This document shows positions 11,211-23,059 of a stretch of 64,000 bases of DNA, piece after piece. This stretch comes from Macrotrachela quadricornifera. Lineage: Eukaryota > Rotifera > Eurotatoria > Philodinida > Philodinidae. Under the pieces are notes generated by a model. The model ran no database searches. It saw only the letters and a list, made by a program, of their open reading frames with translations, and was not told the DNA's origin. The DNA is taken from the NCBI GenBank assembly GCA_022393335.1, contig JAJEKB010020935.1, positions 607,824 through 671,823 on the forward strand, in the 5' to 3' direction. The position numbers were made by a program, and so were the translations under genes. The first letter of the stretch is position 1. Every line of letters starts with the position of its first letter.

Positions 11211-12534
11211 ACGTTTGATAAACACAATTTCATAATATTGCGACAAAGAGACAGACATAGTATAGCGTTACGAATGAGAAAAAGTCGGAAAAATGAACTT
11301 GTAGTATGGATTCATGTTTTACAGATTAGTATTCATTTCATACAATCGGATTAATTCGATCAGCAAATCAAAAGAAGGAGAGAGACTACTCTTATAAAAG
11401 ACATATCTCGACTGAATGATAAAACTCATATGAAATATGGCTGTTCAAAAATGAAAGGAAGAGAACAGACGAGGAAGAAGACTTTTGCCCACAGATGTAC
11501 TTGTTCACGAAATATGATATGTTCAAATCAACTGAGCTCTATGATGATACATGAAACTAATATTTAAAAATTTTTTAACGGATTAAAAACGAGAAAATTT
11601 TTATTAAGAATGCATTTGTTAGAAATTATTGAATTTAAGTGATGTACACACAGAATACGAATAAATCTTCTAATACCATAAAATTAAGTTAAGAATGTTT
11701 GAAAAGTCGAATTTTGAATAATTTTTGCGTGATAAAGATTAGATTGAGCAGTCTAGACTATTATGATGGGTTTGTGTGTACTGAAACGTTTGAAAATATT
11801 CTTTCTAAATGTCTCTTTTCATTGAATAAAAGAAACTTTAAAAGGTTTGGAGCGGTTGAAATACGTTCCAGAAGTTCATAGTATTCATTCAGTGGATTTC
11901 CTCTCTATAGGCATTCGAAAATTTGACGAGTGGCGAATGGTTGAAGTATGTTCAAAAAGTTGAAAATGAGTGTTCGATAGGATACCATTGTCAAGTAAGA
12001 ACAAATTCATTGTTTATTGAAGTGCTCGAAACTGGAATAGAATGAACGAAAAAATTTTATATTTCAAACTTCTGACCGATTGTTGGAAACACCGTGTGCT
12101 CTTTTGTGTCTGTTTGGATACGAGGATCCAGGAAACACTTTCCATCTTGGTCTATATTTTAGTGAAATAAAAAAAACTCATCGAAAAAGTAAACACTACA
12201 ATTCTGTGATTCTATTTACAGGGCATATCACTTGCATTTTGATTTATTTTTTGACTTAATCGATTGCTGAAAATGAAAAAGTGAAATTAGCAAATTCAAC
12301 TCGTCACGTTCTTGTTTATAAAAAGATTAGTCTGCTTTCCGATTGACTTTTGCCTCATTCCCAAGGTAGTTTAATTTTAGAAAAAGAGAAGCAAATATTT
12401 CAAACTTTCAAACGATATAAAACTAAAGTATAGAATAATAGAGAAATTATAAGAATATTGAGAAAATCAATGAAATGAAAGATTTTTGTTAAAATTTTAT
12501 AAAGAAGTCTGCAAATTATTTTTGTATTGGTCAA
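11211..12534. other. Intergenic, nothing recognised
   Basis: AT-rich sequence with only short chance reading frames. No conserved motif, clear repeat or RNA gene was seen. Confidence 0.4.
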
Positions 12535-13269
12535 TCATAATAACTGGTTGTAGTTGCTGGATCTTTTGAAACAATCGGTCCAAATACAAAGGACAAATGA
12601 TAGTATAAGACAGAGCCCAAAACACATCCATCCTATCAATAGTATGATCAAATTTCTATGTAGTTCTGGCCACTTTCATCGATATAATTTTTGATTTGTA
12701 TTGTCATAGTAACAATCATACATTTGGTTAACCTAAATTTTAATAGGAAAAAAAGGTAGCATGATATTGGCAATTGAGGTTTTATTTTGTTTTCTGTAAA
12801 GGTGAAGGAGGCAATTAAGCATTGAAGAATTATAGACACTGAAGTTTCAGAAAACAAAAGCAAAAACTAAAATTTTTTTCATGGAAAATAATGAGGGATA
12901 TACAGTAACTCCAGGAAGAGTAGTCTAGCTTTCTGTTTAAAAAGTCGACATAATAGAATTACTAGAGTGAATCAAGTTAAATACAAATGTATATTATATC
13001 AGTATCAATTTAAAATTCTAGAGTTTTACAAAAGTTTTCTCACACGATAAGATTGTTTTAGACTTTGACAATATACATACCGAATTAGATCCGGGTCCAT
13101 CTGATGCGATAACTGTGGTTTCGATTGTTTCTCCATTCGATGCATTATATATTACTGTATATGACTCTTTATTACACGAATGATAATGTGTTTTACAGGT
13201 GTGATAGATCCCCATACCAATACATGATTGACGTGAACATTGTTGTTCAGTGAGTGTATATTGTTTGAC

Positions 13270-14212
13270 CAGAGGTGTAGAATCTGCCGTAAAATCAAAA
13301 AATTTCCCCGCACGCGCAATAATTCTCGAAAAATTTTCCCCACTATGAAAATAGAAAGAATTATCTTTTTTCAACTATATCTTTAACTAAATATGTAAAA
13401 AAAAAACAAAATAAAAATATTCTTAGCATCAACTGGAAAGATAGTTATTTTAAACAAAATGATTTTCATTTATTGTTAATTAATTGTGGTAGTCTTGGTA
13501 CTTGTTCACTTCGGAAATGATTCAATACAAGCAAACTAGGAAACAATAATTTCCATGGTTGATATTATTCACTTTTTCGGTAGAATAACCAAGTTTTATC
13601 CTTTTTGTTTAAAAAGTAATTATTTATTGATTGTTCAATAAATTTGTCCGCTAAATGAAACGGTGGCGCATTCCAGTCAAGAAATGCTTCATCATGCAAA
13701 AAATTATGTTGTAACGAACGGTTTTTGTGAATATGACTTTTCAATATCGATGCTGCTGATTCACAAATAGCTTCACTTCTAATTTTCAATGTCATCAATA
13801 AATAAAAATGAAGAAAATTATATATTCCTCTTGATAAATCTGTATTCGTGTAAAATGTTTTCATCACTTTGGATATTAATATTTTTCCGTTAGGTGACCA
13901 CACAGTAAACGTATCTTTATCTTGCATTTCATTTAAACAACGCTGTTTCCATTCTAAGTATTAATCTTGAATGACAATCACATTTAATTAATCGTACTGA
14001 TTATTCCTTACGGAAAAACAACTTCAAAATCTGTGCTTTAAAATCATACTATACTTCGTGTAAAAGACTTCCCCAATTTTTCTCGAGAATCTTCCTACAA
14101 CCGATATTATTCAAAAATTTAGCTGCTGCCAATGATTCCTCAAAAATTTCCCCCAACACAAAAATTTTCACCGCACGCGCGTGCGCGCGGACGGGCAGAT
14201 TCTACACCTCTG
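13270..14212 (-). mobile_element. hAT-type DNA transposon (943 bp) with 8-bp target duplication
   Basis: Perfect 19-bp inverted termini, CAGAGGTGTAGAATCTGCC, lie at 13270-13288 and, inverted, at 14194-14212. They are flanked on both sides by the direct repeat TGTTTGAC (13262-13269 and 14213-14220). An 8-bp target duplication and CAGAGGTG-type ends are diagnostic for the hAT superfamily. GC-rich subterminal CGCACGCGC motifs occur at both ends. The element is too short for a full transposase but retains an internal remnant. It sits inside a coding exon of a membrane protein gene. Confidence 0.85.
13565..13927 (-). pseudogene. Residual transposase C-terminal fragment inside the hAT element
   Basis: A 120-residue open frame on the minus strand. 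Its central part, KIRSEAICESAASILKSHI followed by a WN-PPFHLADKFI stretch, looks like the C-terminal dimerisation region of a transposase. No N-terminal or catalytic part is present within the 943-bp element, so it is a deletion derivative that would depend on a transposase supplied elsewhere. The assignment is by pattern and position within the element. Confidence 0.45.
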
Positions 14213-14612
14213 TGTTTGACTAAACATATAGTTGGATTGTAAACATACATCGCATGCTTCTCTGAAACATAATTTACAGTTCTGATAACACCAAAAATTG
14301 CTGACATAATCATAAGTGCGATTAAAATGCACAGCGTGAATGAGAAGCATTGTGCTCGCCCATTCATTATTTCCACGTTGCCTTTATCTACAAGGACGAA
14401 ACAGTGGCACATTTATGCATATTTGCCAACGGAAGAAAAATGGCAAAGAATATTGATTTATATCATTTTTGTTGACGTGAAAAGTATAATGGATATTCAC
14501 TCGTTCTGTCACTGATGTCCGTTGTCCGTAGAATAGAAAATTCGTATAGTCCTTCTCTTTATTCTTTATTATCGTCTACGCGAATTTTCTTCCATAGATA
14601 GCTTACACCAGT

Positions 14613-15730
14613 GCCCATAAAAAAAATTTTGCAAAAAATCCCGAGAAAACGCGTTATTAAAAACCGCGGTTTTAGCCGGTATTTTTTGATCGCATGAGTC
14701 AGATCGTCAATGCGCCTTTCGAATACCACCAAAAACCGCAATTTCCAAGAACGCGTTTTTTTGCCATTTTCACATCTGTACTGATGAACTGACATCTATA
14801 ATCAAGCTAAGCCGAATAAAATCGCGGTTTGATAGACTGAATTCTGTGGCAGTTTTTATGAGATTTCTTTTCCCGAGATATCTGTTCTTTTCATTTCCAT
14901 GGTGTTTTCAGGATAAATCAAAGATATACTATTGTTCTACGAGTAACACTTCCGCGGTACTGTAACTCGTAAAACAATCATATGCCTTTGATTCATCTTG
15001 AAAACACCATGGAAATAAAAAGGACTGGAATCTTCGACCAGATTAGATTTCACATTTATTTTAATTAATACTCACTGTCGGATCTATAATTGATAATAGT
15101 CTAAAAACAAAATAAAAGTATTTATTTAAATTATTACTTACTGCAATTCGACTATGATATTGGACTGAAATAAAAAAATTTAATATATTTGTCTAAATAT
15201 TTACTGGTCATTTTGTTGTTGATATTGATCTAAAATAAAATATGGTAAATAAAGTTGCAGTTAACGGCGGCTATTCAGATAGTACTGTGTTCGTCGTAAT
15301 TTTCTTCAAAAATTATTTTCATTATAACGAAAAAAGTCATCTTCTTCCATTCTTGATATAGAGATTTCAATTTAACCGGTCGCCTCAGCGAGAAAGTGTA
15401 TATAGATGATATATGTCAGCTATTCTCTTTTCTTTTTGTCTGCTATGGATTGCCAACGGCATTAACATAAAATACATTGAGTGAAGCATAATAACTTAAA
15501 TATTATGCTGGTGACATCAAGCAGATAGCTGCTGATTTAGGAAAGGCAACAAAAAAAATACAGATGCAACACTGATTTATTCACATAATAAGCTTAAAAT
15601 AACAGATGTGATTGAATCCGCGGTTATCATCATATATGTCGCGATTATAGAAACTGCGACAGACCACAATACTCAATACCGCGGTTATTCAGGTGATACC
15701 GCGGTTTTCTTCAAAATTTTTTTTTGTGGG
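14613..15730. repeat. Inverted-repeat element with CCGCGG motifs
   Basis: The left end begins CCCATAAAAAAAATTTTG and soon reads AAACCGCGGTTTT. The right end, read inward, begins CCCACAAAAAAAAATTTTG and continues AAAACCGCGGTATCACC. Further CCGCGG or CGCGG-like motifs recur inside (about 14825, 14953, 15618, 15700). It holds no coding frame. No target duplication was recognised, so the exact ends are uncertain. Interpreted as a non-autonomous terminal-inverted-repeat element. Confidence 0.5.
14884..15027. repeat. Imperfect hairpin, arms about 53 nt
   Basis: The left arm from 14892 (CATTTCCATGGTGTTTTCA to TACGAGT at 14944) pairs with 14965-15016 (ACTCGTAAAACAATC to CACCATGGAAAT), leaving a 20-nt loop containing CCGCGG. 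It lies inside the larger CCGCGG-rich element. Confidence 0.7.
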
Positions 15731-16630
15731 TGGTTAGTGTCCGTGAGTGACGACATTTTTTCGTATCTCTAACAATTTACTTTCGACAAGGAACAGAATC
15801 ATACTTTGTTTTTGAGGAAGGATTTTTACTGTTCCTCGAGATGCTGCTAAATAACAGAATAGACAGAATAAAAATGTTTTTTGCATAAACAAGAAATGCT
15901 CCTTATATCACAAAGACTACACTTAACTTTTCGTAATATGTTATTCACGTTTTAAGGGAAAGTCCTCATTAGACCATTGATCCAACTTGTATATACAATT
16001 TTTTTATTACAAAATGATTTGTATGATACAGAAATCTCTCATGTGAAAAAAAACGACGCCGTAAACTGCCTGAAACGATGCAAAACAGCGAAAAACGGCT
16101 GCTATTACGATGATCGTTTACGAAGCATCTTAAAACAGTGAGATACGGTCATAAACGATATCGTTTAGGATGGTCGTTTCGGTGTCACTGGAAACGACTG
16201 TCGTAACGAATGCAGTACTAGTGCTGTTTTACAGCATTTTTATATCAAATTATAAAAGACACTTTAACACATAACTAGACATTGTTAGATGATCCAATAG
16301 CAGTGTCTCTTGTTCGCTTTTATCTATTATTGTAAGGGTACTATCTTGGAACATTTCTAAGGGACGCTTTCTTATTTTCGAGGTGCATTTCATATTTTTC
16401 TTTTACTTTATTATTTATGTGCGTTCCTAATCGAATTTTTTCGACTATTTTATACATGGATTGAAAGTTCCTCTTAAGATATATTCAATGACGTCACATA
16501 TCCTTTGAATCGATGTCTGTTTCATATTGTGCGATGATCGACACCATGTCAATTGTCAAATAAACGCGAAAAGTGTACTTTTAGCATACTCTTCTTTTGT
16601 CGTTGTCCTCATAAAAGAGTATCATATACT
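15731..16630. other. Intergenic with a GC-spiked block
   Basis: No gene. About 16040-16230 is clearly richer in CG than its surroundings, with repeated AAACG and CGTTT words and the palindrome AAACGATATCGTTT. The related words GTAAAACAGTGAAAAACG occur at about 18440. It is probably a decayed repeat. Confidence 0.3.
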
Positions 16631-17654
16631 CAGTAGTGTAGAACTCGTTAATTCGATTCGAGTATTTAAATTTTACTCGAGTTTTAAACTTTTAATAGTC
16701 GAGTACTCGAGTTTTCAAGTACTCAATTATTGAATTTGTTAAATTTTATTATTTAAGTACTCGACTTCTTAAGTATTAAAATTTTTTATCTGATGAACCT
16801 AGTGAACCATTATTGGATTTTCGAGTTGTAAACCAGTGTATTCATCCTATTATGATAGGTAATATAGGAACCGGTTGTATGTCCTGTTGTTCCTTAGCAC
16901 CGTAATTGACCGTGATCCGATTTGTAAGTTATAAAATCCACCGTTAGGTTGTGTGATACGTTTCAACGATATACGGTTTTAATTTCACGCTCTTTGATGT
17001 TTCTTAAAAGGCTTCCTACTCATTCTTGCGTTCTATGGCTGACACACATGATCCTCGTCTTTACCCTGACGCTTCTCTATATAGTATAAAGATGTTCGCT
17101 TCACATTCATGCCTCGTTATGTACCTGAAAGATGTTTGCCTTCATCCTCTCCCTCATCCTCACCCACCCTCAAGGGTGAAGGGGATGTACAGTAGTGTAG
17201 AACTTGCTTATCCGATTTTACTTTTCAACTTTGCAATTTTTATTATATGATAGATTAAGGATGCTAGAAGTTCTTCACATAGTGAGGGTGCCGCCTGCAG
17301 GATGCTAGAAGTAATCCATATAATGAGAATACTGCCGGTTGAAAGGTAGAAATAAACCACAGAGATACGATGCTGCCTGCTGGACGTTGCAGTAATCCAC
17401 AGGTAGTGATTCCTTGACACCCTAATGCAGCGCACTGCTTCCTGACCATGCATTCATGGCATCTCATCATGTGTAGTACTTTTAACATCCTGCAGTTGGC
17501 GTCCTTAATCTACCATGTAGTAATAGTTGAATAGTTGAAAACTGGAGTACTCGAGTATTAAAATTGCAATAGTCAAATAGACGAATATTAAAGTTTTTAA
17601 AACTTGAGCAAATTTTTTAATACTCGAATCGAGTCTTCAACTTCTACATGTCTG
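16631..17654. repeat. Long-terminal-inverted-repeat element with TCGAGTACTCGAG motifs
   Basis: The left end reads CAGTAGTGTAGAACTCG and proceeds through ATTCGATTCGAG and AGTCGAGTACTCGAG. The right end, read inward from 17654, reads CAGACATGTAGAAG, then CTCGATTCGAGTATT and CTCGAGTACT. The arms are about 100-120 nt and diverged. No matching target duplication was found at the proposed ends. Fragments of the same family occur at about 17184, 20566 and 36128. No transposase frame is present. Confidence 0.55.
17259..17422. repeat. Tandem repeat, four degenerate 41-bp units
   Basis: Units start at 17259, 17300, 17341 and 17382, exactly 41 nt apart. Units 1 and 2 begin GGATGCTAGAAG. Units 1 and 3 end with a GCTGCC or GTGCCGCC-TGC block; units 2 and 4 share AAGTAATCCA or CAGTAATCCA. 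The array is bounded by inverted TAGATTAAGGA sequences (17251 and about 17510) and lies inside the 16631-17654 element. A solo start of the same sequence occurs at about 20625. Confidence 0.65.
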
Positions 17655-17794
17655 ATAGTCCACTTCGGTATCATCTTCATAAATATATTATATATTCAAA
17701 AGAATGAATCTAGTCACACCATGACAGTCTATGCATTTTTACGACATCTATAATTTATTCAAGACAGAAAAACAAATCGACAAAAACTTTTTAA

Positions 17795-18327
17795 AAGTAT
17801 TATTCTTATTTCAAAATATTTATTTATTTCGGATTTAATAATTTTCTTTTGATGTTTTAGATCAAGTACAATAGTACCATTAAGTGTTAAATATTTTATT
17901 TAATTTAAATTATTTATTTTATCTATTTAGGTAGATCATATTATTAATCAAAAATGATAAGTATTATTTTTATTTCAACATATTATTTGTTTATTTAGAA
18001 TTAAATAATTTTTTTATATTTTAGATCAAATACAACAATACAATTAAGTACTAAATAAAATACTTAATACCTAATTGTCTTTTTGTATTTGATCTAAAAA
18101 ATTTAAAAAATTATTTCATTCTAAATATATAAAATATGTTGAAATAAAAGTAATATTTATCATTTCTTATTAATAATATGATCTACCTAAATAGATAAAA
18201 AAATTATTTAAATTAAATAAAATATTTCATACTTAATGGTACTATTGTATTTGATGTAAAATATAAAAAGAAAATTATTAAATCCTAAATAAATAAAATA
18301 TATTGAAATAAAAATAATAAGTATCAT
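17795..18327. repeat. Large AT-rich hairpin, arms about 260 nt
   Basis: The left arm (about 17795-18055) and right arm (about 18065-18327) are near-complementary along their length. Matched landmarks include ATCTATTTAGGTAGATCATATTATTAAT in the left arm and its reverse complement in the right. The loop is only about 10 nt. Both arms are extremely AT-rich and carry no reading frame. A foldback-type element or recent inverted duplication are both possible. Confidence 0.8.
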
Positions 18328-21300
18328 TTTTATTTGGAAAAATTTTATTTATTTACAGCTGGCAGTTGTTTGCCGAAATTTGCCTTGAGCGGCGTCGTTC
18401 ACGTTCTGGCATAAAAACGGGCCTCAATCCGAGTTCACGTAAAACAGTGAAAAACGATACCTGTTTTTCACTGTTTAAAGTATTAATCCCACCAGTCATT
18501 GATTGTTTAAAGCAGTTCAAGGCGTCATTTCCGATGGCTCGAATGGTGGACCTGGGTCATGAACAGCTGTGCTCAATCCAGTTAACTTTCAGGGATGAAA
18601 ATACAATCAAATTGAGAATTAAATTTCACATCAAGTTCCAACAACCTCTGATATGAAAAAATGTCATATGAATAACGTTGACGAAATACAAATAATATAC
18701 TGATAGTTACTGTTCAATGGTATCTAAAGCTGACTGGAGTCGAAGAAGAATGGATAAATGCGCCAGGTATGAATATAAATGAATGAGTAAAAATGAAAGT
18801 AATGCATTTTTTTATTTTTTATCATCCATCAATTCGTGATGTGTAGATCGTTTTTCTTTCACAATAACGAAAAAAAAAATAATCAATCAGGCAGATATAT
18901 GAGCCTTTAGACCACCTTTTGTCGTTGTACATATTACAAACCTTACTTGTAATTCATGCATGAGGAGAAAAGAAGAACGATACATTAACTAGACACCTCT
19001 CGTCAATGAAACGCATGAAATTTGTGAGAGAAAAAAGAGTGTAGTCGATCGATTTTTTCTTATCGCTTCACATACAATGGTTGTTCGCTAATATTACATA
19101 ATGCAAAAAGAAATATATGAAGCACATGCCGATTGTGTTAAATATAACGAAAAAAACTACATAAATAGTCTCGTAAATGTTTGCCTTACTATAATTAATA
19201 AAAGTGTTTAACACTATTTTTCTTTATTACATCTAAATTTCAATAAAAACCTTCAATGAAACCATAGATTCAGCATTTAAGGCATTCTATTCACAAGAAT
19301 TGTCTAAATTTTATGATTATACTCGTTGGATTGGACATTTTATATTGGTTAAAGTTGCTTTAAAAAGTATTCACTTTCCTTTTTTTGTGAAACACGATCT
19401 AAAAGGAGTATTGAATTATACAGGTAGAAAACTAAACTCCACAAATGTGATAGACAGACATAGTATTAAAACTGGAGTGTATTATAAACTGGTTGAAAAA
19501 AACGATAAAGTATAGTAAAACAGTAAAATATATTTTGTCCGTTAGATGAAAGAGTGTACATACAATAGTGACCTCTATATATATGTATATATTTTTAAAA
19601 TTATAAAAATAATGTTTCAAATATATTTAATACCCATATTTGGATGTGTTGTGTTGGTGGATATCGGTTGTCTGTTCCTGTAACTATTATTGAATTGATT
19701 CAGTTATTATTTATGTTTTAAACGTTTCCCTTTACAGTCTTTTTCTTTATGCAAACTTCTTTGTTCATTTGATTAATTTAGTCGATAGCGTATTTGTCTT
19801 TCTCTGTTGACTTTGCGTAACTGAAATATCGATTCAAGTAGTTGAGTGCATAACGGAGTTGCCATCTCTTCCGATTTTTGCAAAAAGTTTCCACTGTTTC
19901 ACTTTTTACAGATCTCTCGTTTTCCCAACTTATTCGAGATCTTTGATGAAACGGCTTATCTCATCTAGCTAGCATAATTTGAGAAAAAAGATATGTACTG
20001 CAGTTGCTTACCATACTCCAGAATCACTTATTCTATCTGAATGAAACCATGAAGATCCAACCACCATTTTGAAAAAGCTTCTTTCGATTTGTTTCCTGTC
20101 AAATGACTGATCCACTTCAAAATACACTATTGATCAGAAAAACAATCATCTTTCACCGTCACAATTCTGAAATTCCAGGTCGATTTCTCGGACCATATCG
20201 AATTAAATAGTGAAGATCAGGTGGCTTACGCAAAGCGAGTTACGTACGATGGCAATTACCATTGTTAGCCAACTTTATATGTTGAATCTTATCAAAGGAT
20301 CTAAAAACTTTTTTGAAAAGAAAACAAAGATTATCATTTATAAGCAAAATATCGAATCCTCGAACATTTTTGTAGAAAAGTGGATATATGTCATATTTCA
20401 TTAGCACCAGTAACTGTCAATTGCTAATCTCTTAAAATATCTATTTTAACGTTTGTCACGGTTGTCAGGTCATCGCTTTAAATGAAAACGTCAATACTTC
20501 GTTCAATCAAACAGAAGTAGTAAGGATGATAAATCTAAAGGTTGTCATGCACGAACTGATAGTATAGAAATCGTTAATTCGTTTCGAGTTTTCAACTATT
20601 CAACTATTACTATATGATAGATTAAGGATGCTAGAAGGAATCTACACTCATTGCAATCAAACAGTACAAATAGCAGGCATAATGTGTTGAGTTTGTTAGA
20701 AAGTAAAATACGATCATAATCAATAAAATTATATTTTTTTATTCTTTTTTTTGTCATAGTTTATATTTAAATAGATGTTTGAGAATTTATTCATTTTTTC
20801 TGTTGTTAACAAAATTAACCAATTATAATAGACATATTAGATCAAAATTTGAAACATTTCATTTTTCGTATAAATCAATTAATATCAACGTGAGAATAAT
20901 AGAAGAATTAGAGTTAAATAAACATCTTGAGAGCTGCAGCAGTTGAAAGAAGAAATATTGGGACGGTTTTTTCCTCTTGATATATAAGGTGAAATCATTT
21001 GTCAATTCGATAGATTATGTCCTACTACTTAGAGAATAATATCGTGACTTGTGATCGAAATTTCGTCGAATCAATGGATGATTATCATTAATTTTTTTGA
21101 ATGTATTGCAGATTTTGATTAGCTTGAAAATGACTTTACTTTATGTATTAACAAATAAACAGATGTCTTGATATCTTCTCTTTTCTATTGCTGAAAACAG
21201 CATATTATTAATAGCTACTACTTTACTATTTTGGTGCATGAATAGAATGAGTGTGATACCAAATCTTCTGTATTGTACTAATTAATATAAAAAAGTAATG

Positions 21301-21664
21301 ATAAAAATTTATGTCATAGGTAAAATTTCACTTTTTTTAAATTTGACCTTGAACTTCATCAAAAAAAAAAAGAAATTCGATTAAAATGTATTGTATTTAA
21401 AATTTCATACTATTTGTCCTAATATTTATAAACTTTTTTAAGTTACTTTTTTTATTCATCATTTTTGCATCGAATCGTTACATACGACAACAGATTATCG
21501 TTTTTAAATAAATAAACTGTTATATGGAATAATGGGTACAAAAGGTCAAATATTGCTTTAGAAATCAGCATACAAGTTAGTATATATAAAATCATGATAG
21601 AATATATATCATCAAACGATGCTTAAAAAATATGATCTATGATGTGAGTAATATTACATGAGTT
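18328..21664. other. Intergenic, no gene supported
   Basis: A 96-codon frame at 18366-18656 has higher GC than its surroundings but no recognisable motif, and it starts right at the end of the hairpin; it is probably repeat-derived. The rest is AT-rich with short chance frames. A fragment of the TCGAG-type element lies at about 20566-20650. Confidence 0.35.
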
Positions 21665-22555
21665 TTATTCTAATTTTGTTCGAGATGATGAAATATTTAT
21701 TCGAAAAAACCAACGAGGATCGAATAGAAAGAAATGCATAGCAAGAACACCAATTGTAAGATCAGTAAAATTGACAACAAGTAAAACTCCAATATGAAGA
21801 GCAAGAAAAGCAAACCAATAGAATTTACGAGTATGATAAAAAAGACCAAGAGGAAGAAATGATATTTCTATAAATAATGATATCCATGTAGATATTTGAA
21901 GAATTAATGGATTTGAATGAAGTAAATAATGACATAAGATATTATCACGTGATAATGGAGATTGTAATACATGATTCAATGCACTTCCATCAATCCAACT
22001 AGGTGATTGGAGTTTATGTAAACCACTAATTGTATAACCTAAAGCATATAAAGTCCAACCTCCCCAATAAAGCCAAGGAAAAACTTGTGAACTAAGTTCA
22101 AGTTCTTGATTTTGATCATCATTTTTCTCTTGTTTTGTAATAGTAATGAGACTAAATGCTAAGAGTAGAAGACCAACATAAGGAATACCTGGATTTGAGA
22201 TTAATACATTACGATTTAAAAGGCATGCCCATCCATACCATAAAAATAATGCAACAAGACGTGGTGCAACAAGTCGCAAAGCAAACATTATTGATAAACA
22301 TGTTAAAGAAATAAGAAAAATACTAAGGAATGTATGAGAATAATCAATAAAATGAAGAATATTTGGAAAATAACCATAAGTAGGACTCCATTGTGGATCA
22401 GCAATCATTCCATGACGACCAAATAATTCTGTTGCATGAGGTACTAATTGTACGAAATGTAGCGCTAGATAAGCACCAAAAAAGAATTGAAAAATTTTTA
22501 ATTGACGTACTGTATACCATTTTGTACATGTTGTTGATGATGATGATAATGCCAT
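21665..22555 (-). CDS. HTTM (horizontally transferred transmembrane) domain protein
   Basis: An intronless 296-residue polytopic membrane protein with about seven or eight hydrophobic helices. It has features of the HTTM family, related to the membrane part of vitamin-K-dependent gamma-carboxylase: an early RQLKIFQFFFGAYLALHF helix, the RHGMIADP-W loop, LFLWYGWACLLNR, a GGWTLYALGYTISGLHK segment and HIGVLLVVNFTDLTIGVL. Length equals a stand-alone bacterial HTTM protein; the C-terminal carboxylase lumenal domain of animal GGCX is absent. It is divergently transcribed from the hydroxylase gene at 23060. A near-identical but broken copy lies at 62901-63788. Biochemical activity is unknown; HTTM proteins are generally linked to membrane-embedded modification chemistry. 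Confidence 0.8.
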   Translation of the reverse strand: MALSSSSTTCTKWYTVRQLKIFQFFFGAYLALHFVQLVPHATELFGRHGMIADPQWSPTYGYFPNILHFIDYSHTFLSIFLISLTCLSIMFALRLVAPRLVALFLWYGWACLLNRNVLISNPGIPYVGLLLLAFSLITITKQEKNDDQNQELELSSQVFPWLYWGGWTLYALGYTISGLHKLQSPSWIDGSALNHVLQSPLSRDNILCHYLLHSNPLILQISTWISLFIEISFLPLGLFYHTRKFYWFAFLALHIGVLLVVNFTDLTIGVLAMHFFLFDPRWFFRINISSSRTKLE

Positions 22556-23059
22556 ATTTATACTGCCTCCACTAAAAGCGCGATAGTAATGAATGTTGTG
22601 TGTCGCAAAGAAAGAGAAAAATTCACGAACAACAACGTAAAATGTGCGAGTCTATATACATCGTCGATGTCAACAATGATGTCATAACCTAATGAATCAT
22701 CAAGAATAAGAGACCTGCTACATATGTTATGTGCAAGAAAAAAAAATGAGGCGATAGAGTAACAGTGTATTGCATTTATTTATATTTACGTAGTCTAACA
22801 ACGATAAAAAAATAAGTTATTGCACCACAAAAATATTTTTTTTGTAAAAGAAAATTTGTGAATTTTTTTATTGTTAAACTCATTTTTATTCAAAATAAAT
22901 CTTTCTTTGTAAAGTATAGGCATTACTACATCAAAAAATGAAACTTGCATTTAATTATCAAAATTCATAATAAATTAATGCAAGTTTCAATGAGCACATA
23001 TATCGGTATGTATATACATTAATCATTATTCTTATTTCTTTTTAAGAGATAAACCGAAA
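22556..23059. promoter_or_regulatory. Shared divergent promoter region
   Basis: The 504 bp between two diverging starts carries no gene. TATATA-like words occur in both orientations (about 22650 for the minus gene, about 23004 for the plus gene). The arrangement suggests shared regulation, but no specific binding site can be named. Confidence 0.4.

Larger units (their letters stand above)
12535..14412 (-). pseudogene. Two-TM cysteine-rich membrane protein gene, disrupted by a hAT insertion
   Basis: Exon 1 on the minus strand starts at ATG 14412 and encodes TM1 (CFSFTLCILIALMIMSAIFG). It is interrupted at 14212 by a transposon and resumes at 13269 in the same frame (VKQYTLTEQQCSRQSC) after removal of the element and one target duplication. 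It runs to a donor at 13080/13081. A 348-nt intron (12733-13080) joins in phase 0 to exon 2 (12535-12732), whose end encodes TM2 (GWMCFGLCLILSFVLCIW). Exon 2 also has a TGA at 12676-12678, just before the WPELHRNL stretch. The gene is thus broken twice. Topology (TM, Cys-rich loop of about 100 residues, TM) resembles BK-channel beta subunits only in outline. The family is not recognised. Confidence 0.65.

Noticed and set aside
18366..18656. 96-codon frame with higher GC
   Set aside because: No motif, no splice partner, and it abuts a hairpin with repeat-like AAAACAGTGAAAAACG words; treated as repeat-derived.
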